Shown piece after piece: positions 6,801 through 9,959 of a DNA stretch of 9,959 nucleotides. A model generated the notes under the pieces. It ran no database searches and was not told where the DNA came from. It worked only from the letters and a program-made list of their open reading frames with translations. Location: the NCBI GenBank assembly GCA_024405255.1, contig JAKSOY010000164.1, positions 1-9,959 on the forward strand. The letters are read 5' to 3'. Both the position numbers and the translations under genes were made by a program. Numbering within the stretch: position 1 is the stretch's first letter; the number at the start of each line of letters is the position of its first letter. Origin of the DNA: Kiritimatiellia bacterium (GTDB lineage Bacteria; Verrucomicrobiota; Kiritimatiellia; RFP12; UBA1067).

Positions 6801-9261
6801 GATCACCGTGAATGCGGGCGCGTTCCGAATCGACAACGGCCTTTACACGGGTGAGGGAACGTTTGCACAGAAAGGCGGCAGCACGTCCTTCTTTGGCGAT
6901 GGTTCCGCCGTGGAGAAGGTGAACTTCGCCGTCACGGGCGGACAGCTCCACTTCGGCGAAGGTGCGAACAAGGAGATGCCGGCGATCGGTACCCTGGCGG
7001 GCACGATCCGGAATGCCTCCACTTTCATCGAACCGTTTGCCGCAAAGACGATCCATACGGAATTCGATGCGCTCTTCACGGCGACGGGGGCAAGCGTGGG
7101 CGACGTTCAGCTGCGCGCGGGCGACTATCCGCTGGTGGTGTCGGGGGCGACTTGGGATCTCGGCAACGGACGGCTCTCGGTGGGGGCCGCCCAGGATGCG
7201 TCCGGGGTCACGTTCGAAGATTCGACGATTACCGCCTATCGGGTGTGTCTCGGCGAAACGCCGTATGGGCGCATGACCTGGAAGAGCGGCACGCTCAATG
7301 TCACGGGCGGTTCGACGGCGGATGGTTTCATCTTCGGCTATACGGCGGCGACTGCGCGTGACGAGCGCTTCACGATGGAAGGCGGCTTGCTCACTACTGC
7401 GAAGGGCGCCATTCGGTCGTATCGCCCGCGGCGTGACAGCGTCTTCATGAACCTCGAAGAAGGCACATGGCGACCGAAGGAATACCGTTGGTTCGAGAGT
7501 TTCGTCTTCCCGTTCGCGTTCGGCGACAGTTGGCATCGCACGGGGCGGGAATTCGTGCTCGACCTTCCGACGGCAGGCACCTATCTCAACTTTTTCCGCG
7601 TCAGCCAGGGCGGTTCCAGCGATGTGCGGGTGACCGGACAGGGGTATGTCAGTAGCAACAACAGTTACACGAAAAGCGCGTTCCAGAGCGTTTCGCACGG
7701 CAAATGGCGGCTTGAAACGACGGGCACGCAGGAGAACGAACTCACCGGCGTCGCCTCGTTCCAGAGCGGACTCTCCCTTGCGGACGGCGTGAAGGCGTGC
7801 GTGTCGATCGCCGGCGATGGTCTCGTCGAGGCGACCATGATCGAAGGGACGGGCACCTTCGCGGCGGCAGTGGCCACCAACAACCTGGCGAGGGCGGATA
7901 TGAACGATGTGGTGGCGCATCCCGCGTTGATGCACGCCTATCGGACCGGCGCGAACTGGTGGGGCGACAAGCGTAGCTTCCTGCAGCGGGGCCGCTTCTA
8001 TGTGCCCGGAGCGGGCACCTGGTACTTCGCCGGTACGTTCGACGACAACCTGGCGTTCTCCATTGACGGCGTGCAGGTGTTCCAGACGGCGTCTTACACC
8101 GACATCGGTACGGGTAGCCGGGCGTTGACGAAGGGTTGGCACCGCTTCACCGTCACCGCGTATGACGGCGGCAGCGGACAGGGCCCGTCCCAGGGCGCGT
8201 GGAAGACGCGCAACATGTGCGTGGGCTGGACCACCAACGAAACGACCAGTACGGACGCGAACGACTACCAGCCCTTTGACAACACCACGTTGGCGATGCA
8301 GTCCGAACCGACGGTGCGTTGGCAGCAGTCGCCTGTTTCAAGCGGCACGTATCTGCAGGAGCCGGCGAATCTGCGGTCATATTCGGATTGGACGTCCGAT
8401 TCGATCATCAATTCGCTTCGTATCATCAATACGGTGAAGCCCGCCGGACTGGCGCTGACCATCAATCGGTTCAGCGGCTACTTCTATGTTGACGGCGACC
8501 ATGCCGGCGAGTGGTTCTTCCGCACGCGGTTTGACGACACCGACACCTTCGCGGTCGACGGCGAAGAGGTGGTCTGCAACAACCGCGCCGGTGGTTTGGC
8601 CGACTGGAGTGTGGGCTCGAAGGAACTTACGCAGGGCTTCCACTTCTTCGAGTTCCGCTGCGTGGATGGCGGTGGCGGCTGGGGTGGCAAGGCGGAAGGC
8701 AATGTGCCGGCCGACGATTGTGCGCTCCTTGCGCGGCGTCCGGGCGACGAAGAATTCGTTGCGTTCGACGAAAATCTCGTTCAGCTCGCGCACAACGCCT
8801 TCCGCACGCGCCATGAGGGCGAGGGCGGTCTGCTTGGCGAAGTCGAGTTGGGTGATGGTGCAGTGTTGCGGAATGAGGTACTGCGTGGTGCGTGCCCGAT
8901 TCGTGGCACGCTGTCCGGTGCAGGAACGCTGCAGGGTTCGTTCTGCTTCGCGGGCGAACACAACTGCTGGCGCATTGCCGGTACCAGTGCGGACCTCGCG
9001 CCTGTTCGGTTCGTGAATCCGGATGTGTCGACGCTGGCCGGATTGAAGGCTGTGGAACTCGATTTCACAACAGTGCCGCTGCGTCCGAAGTATGTACTCG
9101 CCGAGGCGCTTGGTCTTACGTCCGAAACCGTGGGAGACATCGCATTGACGGCCAAGGTCAGCGGCAAGCCGCTCGCGCGTCACGCGCTTTCGCTCGCAAT
9201 CGAGGACGGCAACTTGGTCGTCAACAACGGCAACTGCGGCACGATTCTTATCCTTCGCTAG
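712..9261 (+). CDS. Giant secreted multidomain surface protein (LamG, DUF2341-LamG, beta-solenoid, tandem PA14)
   Basis: This encodes 2,849 residues from ATG 712 to TAG. Order by residue: Sec signal peptide 1-30; LamG-like domain about 40-252; unrecognised module about 253-420; beta-rich region to about 900; DUF2341 about 903-996; second LamG about 1014-1228; long beta-solenoid about 1230-2400 with GG turns and autotransporter-associated-like repeats; two PA14 domains about 2404-2525 and 2565-2690; beta-rich end closing GTILILR. LamG and PA14 are known mostly as carbohydrate- or ligand-binding folds, and solenoids as spacers. I infer an adhesin or glycan-binding surface protein. I see no catalytic domain, transmembrane helix, outer-membrane barrel, LPXTG or PEP-CTERM signal, so its attachment is unexplained. 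About thirty cysteines are scattered along the chain. The frame is intact, with no frameshift over 8.5 kb. It probably has its own promoter; the next gene starts 94 bases downstream. Confidence 0.93.
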   Translation: MKKTRQVGWRFAVGAMPALALVAGALQLSAQPAICLERPYVWMTFDNSANVHAHYGQVAPTFNSANGSQVVFADGIGGAIKASTSYTGATYPATTTDLTVIHRLKVENGAKKILFCFGCHGTDTVQLDYITTANGTLRLQALTAVNVAVDYSKDGLDIVPPAGVDLTADFHEYAYTYDRATKKVTVYLDGVYKGEFTSPRSLCQGQKFQFFAPAGGVGSTGLTSSTVAELDDFKVFQRILTPQEMADLRTGRTVPVYGQFLSNTEKKIWADTQLKDLYRYRALRGGSSDSKSAALSVFSEFSPTAGYTQFELSPVDEQVYEKVVRVEYRQDGNDVYAKAVGCSYINWQPNVRNGTSNIGHDFRPLVGKIAGLKNAGQLAECNENSTLASAVNNGNYGVMMLTADKLTDDNAAVRDAAGWLDAREPAPGVPVSFRTGSGTWSNANTGAAYGTLAFGCESGAWTLAGEPATFAEIVNASPCRQKIAFKMSNAEGEVLSPDVGTAGMTFTGLDLAGTFYPVGGGGVVHEGETHIATYNTRLGLSVIDRPACYPSKRDAWTNMVNIARIVTAPGSHTEIDNILVNMATFTDSILLIEGNTTIGTIDFPNDTYLVITNGTTRFRNGVDTTALSQRWVNGFIMVHADATLNIPSFATWGSDKFFVDGRLVSNRFSMPTGVTTGHQMQGAGQVVLSGDGIVATTQQTITYGLKELIPNAPLLPIQANLNFVTDPMRYAGPITIRTCTEENVPATVVQSGSFTPNAEAISIVGGGMFRTDSTAAANFYGSLTVGENTTVDLSSVAAFSATNLTLGAGSELRIPYTSGVPLVTGSLTLPETGSALLRLTPDANFAAGDFVLTGPDVVVDPAMAEKLNVSLSGSAGSVYTAAIVYDDGALKLRVAKEETAMTAEITFPGYTGSTVLIDFPVQIRLPDCVSGFSYSSMHDPSSADEIYFTDANGNTLAHEVEIWRKTNADLDASLIWVKVPLFDASSKIVMHWGTAKPAERTVAATSVWSAFAGVWHMNKANGSAGILEPDATGHGVNGAPCGSHLSELAPEMSTLKGMGYTVCNMTTANQNSNRLEMPNGYTSRIVNMSYITVSGWFKRTNLSGYSRAFRSKNGSNVTGFEVEMDDGKANVIKVRGSHSNSYNPTIDNFQNNWVYLVIVYEGTTAKVYSNGVLKGSGSITTAVGNSGAGFAVGGCLNASSKSLTGFMDEFRIASGSLSADWIKASYDTVNSVDTFSSGAAVAAGKVYDFRDKAGTYVVDFDTAGYTVYAGTDTVLTIPASGSLIIEPGMKATVREWLGPVDNRGYLKLTGSGLVTESHNTGAIEYAGIYTLGNDYVKSPTISSGANFVSGPLNNWLATSGGTFTVSGGRLTLLGQINCGDVAALAGETKAAHFYMTGGEVVAPEGTFSISDATDKDCELDLSGGLWTAPVKCWYQNVAIPLARINISGGAVFAPTSTGLRSDCTTAYNGAYARWRATVRDGGTFVLPDDINGLFVFAGGAVEGSLRRETDLDLSVRFDLPSATTLALDGAPGVVYRALPSAEFAGTGTLALKDGVTLDLTDYTATTNFTGTIEVREGATLILPSNSEPSFRIDAKAGGKVKVVLTTLPDETPAFLGLFSSLPESGDMTLELELPGALPLGSYQLANGTLAAGELAHLRVIFTGAAGESTGGALALDGEGRLKVEITQSANPGFALEWAPVDATAKVTTNMAVLAWKRYGSEDETRYPYYAKVPLHFTETATLKDVVFEGGLAPTEIIVDSASDYVFRGEVDVDVWRFAKRGAGRLTLDAPRFLSVTNVMVEAGTLGFGPEAREGVLGDATVPIRVGAGATLDLSDVYMVDTQGPLWNKTAEIAGTGDEGQGVLYRHGVASLAHAYSLRKVVMTDDVLVKGDVLDYTDRIDVGRDWTDGGFVDPETNKTLTVSGVLNVHGPTIAGKINVVDGWLMPEKATACVVAPEGLDLGANGELRSFGGNDGVPVEAPVRVTGEGAVLGNQSLLLNQGLQVASSADLTVNKIGSGTTTVFGGVTNAGAITVNAGAFRIDNGLYTGEGTFAQKGGSTSFFGDGSAVEKVNFAVTGGQLHFGEGANKEMPAIGTLAGTIRNASTFIEPFAAKTIHTEFDALFTATGASVGDVQLRAGDYPLVVSGATWDLGNGRLSVGAAQDASGVTFEDSTITAYRVCLGETPYGRMTWKSGTLNVTGGSTADGFIFGYTAATARDERFTMEGGLLTTAKGAIRSYRPRRDSVFMNLEEGTWRPKEYRWFESFVFPFAFGDSWHRTGREFVLDLPTAGTYLNFFRVSQGGSSDVRVTGQGYVSSNNSYTKSAFQSVSHGKWRLETTGTQENELTGVASFQSGLSLADGVKACVSIAGDGLVEATMIEGTGTFAAAVATNNLARADMNDVVAHPALMHAYRTGANWWGDKRSFLQRGRFYVPGAGTWYFAGTFDDNLAFSIDGVQVFQTASYTDIGTGSRALTKGWHRFTVTAYDGGSGQGPSQGAWKTRNMCVGWTTNETTSTDANDYQPFDNTTLAMQSEPTVRWQQSPVSSGTYLQEPANLRSYSDWTSDSIINSLRIINTVKPAGLALTINRFSGYFYVDGDHAGEWFFRTRFDDTDTFAVDGEEVVCNNRAGGLADWSVGSKELTQGFHFFEFRCVDGGGGWGGKAEGNVPADDCALLARRPGDEEFVAFDENLVQLAHNAFRTRHEGEGGLLGEVELGDGAVLRNEVLRGACPIRGTLSGAGTLQGSFCFAGEHNCWRIAGTSADLAPVRFVNPDVSTLAGLKAVELDFTTVPLRPKYVLAEALGLTSETVGDIALTAKVSGKPLARHALSLAIEDGNLVVNNGNCGTILILR
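829..1467 (+). other. First LamG-like (concanavalin A-fold) domain
   Basis: Residues about 40-252. It opens with YVWMTFDNSAN, the usual first strand of bacterial LamG_3 domains. It has the central HEYAYTYDRATKKVTVYLDG strands, in which a ligand-facing sheet and an 'LDG' turn are typical, and it closes with LDDFKVFQRILTPQEMADLR. That closing pattern (Asp-Asp-hydrophobic, 'R-x-L-T-x-x-E-hydrophobic') is the hallmark end of the family. A CFGCH sequence at 1057-1071 lies within a strand of this domain. Confidence 0.75.
3418..4395 (+). other. DUF2341 domain followed by second LamG domain
   Basis: Residues about 903-996 match DUF2341: a FPVQIRL strand, then EIYFTDANGNTLAHEVEIW, then WVKVPLFD and a closing MHWGTA. 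This is directly followed, from VWHMN at residue 1014, by a LamG_3 domain with VSGWFKR, NNWVYLVIVYEGTTAKVYSNG and the ending FMDEFRIASGSLSADWIKASY. DUF2341 followed by LamG is a common pairing in secreted proteins of planctomycetes, verrucomicrobia and archaea. It suggests a self-contained binding cassette inserted between two solenoid stretches. Confidence 0.8.
4396..7920 (+). repeat. Beta-solenoid region with GG turns and autotransporter-associated-like repeats
   Basis: Residues about 1229-2403 are nearly all short beta strands and Gly/Asn/Asp turns. Between residues 1367 and 1481 five GG turns recur (VSGGRL, MTGGEV, LSGGLW, ISGGAV, RDGGTF), 25 to 33 residues apart. Another pair at 2199 and 2224 is 25 apart. 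Two stretches resemble the autotransporter-associated repeat (PATR) pattern 'GxGxLTL...V.AGTL.fG': near residues 1780-1811 (RGAGRLTLDA, VEAGTLGFG) and 2013-2043 (KIGSGTTTVFGG, VNAGAFRI). The repeats are degenerate at DNA level, so this is structural periodicity rather than recent duplication. Confidence 0.6.
7921..8785 (+). other. Tandem PA14 domains
   Basis: The first (residues about 2404-2525) has GRFYVPGAGTWYFAGTFDD and then LAFSIDG, with the Asp pair at 2444-2445 and IDG at 2451-2453. It continues with a KGWHRFTVTAYDGG strand. The second (about 2565-2690) has EWFFRTRFDDTDTFAVDG, with the Asp pair at 2608-2609 and VDG at 2615-2617, then TQGFHFFEFRCVDGG. The Asp-Asp plus 'xDG' arrangement is the calcium and sugar-binding core seen in PA14 adhesins and glycosidases. 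Both copies keep it, so both may be functional. They have diverged strongly, which argues for an old duplication. Confidence 0.8.
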
Positions 9262-9276
9262 GCAAGCTTCTAGAAT
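9248..9276 (+). promoter_or_regulatory. Possible promoter for the downstream gene
   Basis: TAGAAT at 9271-9276 is the same -10 hexamer used at 646-651. A weak -35, TTATCC (9248-9253), lies 17 bases upstream, inside the last codons of the giant gene; there is no extended -10 TG. In 9262-9355 there is a T6 run at 9290-9295 without a GC-rich stem before it, so I see no good terminator. Read-through from the giant gene is an equally good explanation for expression of the next gene. Confidence 0.3.
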
Positions 9277-9355
9277 AAATGTCGGATGGTTTTTTGAGGA
9301 AATGCGGTAATTCCCAAAAATGAAACAAAAACTCTGTGAGAGGATGGGGGTGGCT

Positions 9356-9959
9356 ATGAAATCGAAGACACTGTTGACCGTCGCGGCGATGATGTTCTTG
9401 GGAACATCGGTGTCGGCCGCAACGTTCTGGTGGGACGAGCCGGAAGTGGTGCGGACGGTGGCGTTGGGCGTGAGCGGCCAGGCTCCGGCTCCGATGGTGT
9501 GCGCGGCCGCGGGCAGACGTCTCTTTTTGCCGCTTGCGATCGGGAACGACGAGGCAACGGGATTTGTCTTTGATGTGTCCACATTGACTTTGCGGCGGGG
9601 AGGTGATGGCAAGTTGCTTGCGACCACTCCTGCGGCGCTCGGTTTTTCCGGCGGCTGGGGTGCGGTCGCCTTCGACACGCGACATGGTTGGCTCGTGTCG
9701 GGGGCCTTTGCAGCACAGGCGGAAACGCAGGCTTGGCAGAAGGATGCGAGTTCGTGCGACGCTGTCTATTCCGGCGGCGCGGCGTTTACGGCTGGTGATT
9801 TTTCGGTAGATGGCGCGACCTTTTACTCAAACGAAACGGGCACGGGCCGCCTTCAGGTCTGGACCGTCTCAGGACGGGTGCCGACGGGGCTGGGATTTAC
9901 CTTCAGTCAGGCGGTTGCCTCGTCGCAGGTGAATGTGCTTGCCGGCCTTTCTACGACAG
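9356..9959 (+). CDS. Sec-exported beta-rich protein of unknown function (3' end outside window)
   Basis: From ATG 9356 the frame is open to the end of the window, giving 201 codons. It begins with a clear signal peptide: MKSK, a hydrophobic core (TLLTVAAMMFLGTS), and a likely cleavage site after Val-Ser-Ala at residue 21, before ATFWWDEPE. The mature part has recurring hydrophobic strands and Gly-rich turns, such as LFLPLAIGN, GFVFDV, GWGAVAFDTRHGWLVSG and GATFYSNETGTGRLQVWTVSG. The last pattern resembles a beta-propeller blade, but the family is not recognised. GAGAGGA (9338-9344) and the G-rich stretch after it are a mediocre ribosome binding site. In-frame ATGs at 9344 and 9320 are alternatives that would lengthen the basic N-terminus by 4 or 12 residues. 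Export is well supported; function is not. Confidence 0.75.
   Translation, partial: MKSKTLLTVAAMMFLGTSVSAATFWWDEPEVVRTVALGVSGQAPAPMVCAAAGRRLFLPLAIGNDEATGFVFDVSTLTLRRGGDGKLLATTPAALGFSGGWGAVAFDTRHGWLVSGAFAAQAETQAWQKDASSCDAVYSGGAAFTAGDFSVDGATFYSNETGTGRLQVWTVSGRVPTGLGFTFSQAVASSQVNVLAGLSTT

Noticed and set aside
9257..9295. Possible terminator after the giant gene (CTAG...CTAG at 9258-9273 and T6 at 9290-9295).
   Set aside because: The arms are only 4 bp, AT-rich, and separated from the T-run by 16 bases; this does not form a credible intrinsic terminator.

Overview
The window is a GC-rich stretch (about 60% by eye) in which every gene is on the + strand and encodes an exported or presumably exported protein. 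It holds the 3' end of one gene (1-471), one giant intact gene (712-9261) and the 5' part of a third gene that runs off the end (9356-9959). I see no rRNA, tRNA, CRISPR array, transposase, integrase or metabolic enzyme. Clear Shine-Dalgarno use, a sigma70-type promoter, Sec signal peptides and the mixture of DUF2341, LamG, PA14 and autotransporter-type beta-solenoid repeats in a protein of about 2,850 residues suggest a Gram-negative of the PVC group. A Kiritimatiellota/Verrucomicrobiota member is the best guess; this is inference from architecture, not from a marker gene.

Layout. Positions 1-471 encode the C-terminal domain of a protein that begins before the window. It has an EF-hand-like calcium loop and ends in a short hydrophobic tail closing with Arg. 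Positions 472-708 are intergenic: two weak hairpins, then a good extended -10 promoter (622-651), a perfect 6-1-6 palindrome at the predicted transcription start (651-663), and a ribosome binding site (699-704). Positions 712-9261 encode a secreted, multidomain, probably surface-displayed protein. Its order is signal peptide, LamG, unrecognised module, beta-rich region, DUF2341, second LamG, long beta-solenoid with autotransporter-associated-like repeats, two PA14 domains, and a short beta-rich end. After a 94-base gap with a weak second promoter candidate, 9356-9959 starts another Sec-exported, beta-rich protein.

How they fit together. The giant protein carries two LamG and two PA14 modules on long solenoid spacers, which fits adhesion or glycan binding at the cell surface; there is no recognisable catalytic domain. 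The most interesting observation is that the two complete C-termini in the window, from otherwise dissimilar proteins, end in nearly the same seven-residue pattern (ATVFIIR and GTILILR). This could be a lineage-specific C-terminal sorting or outer-membrane insertion signal.
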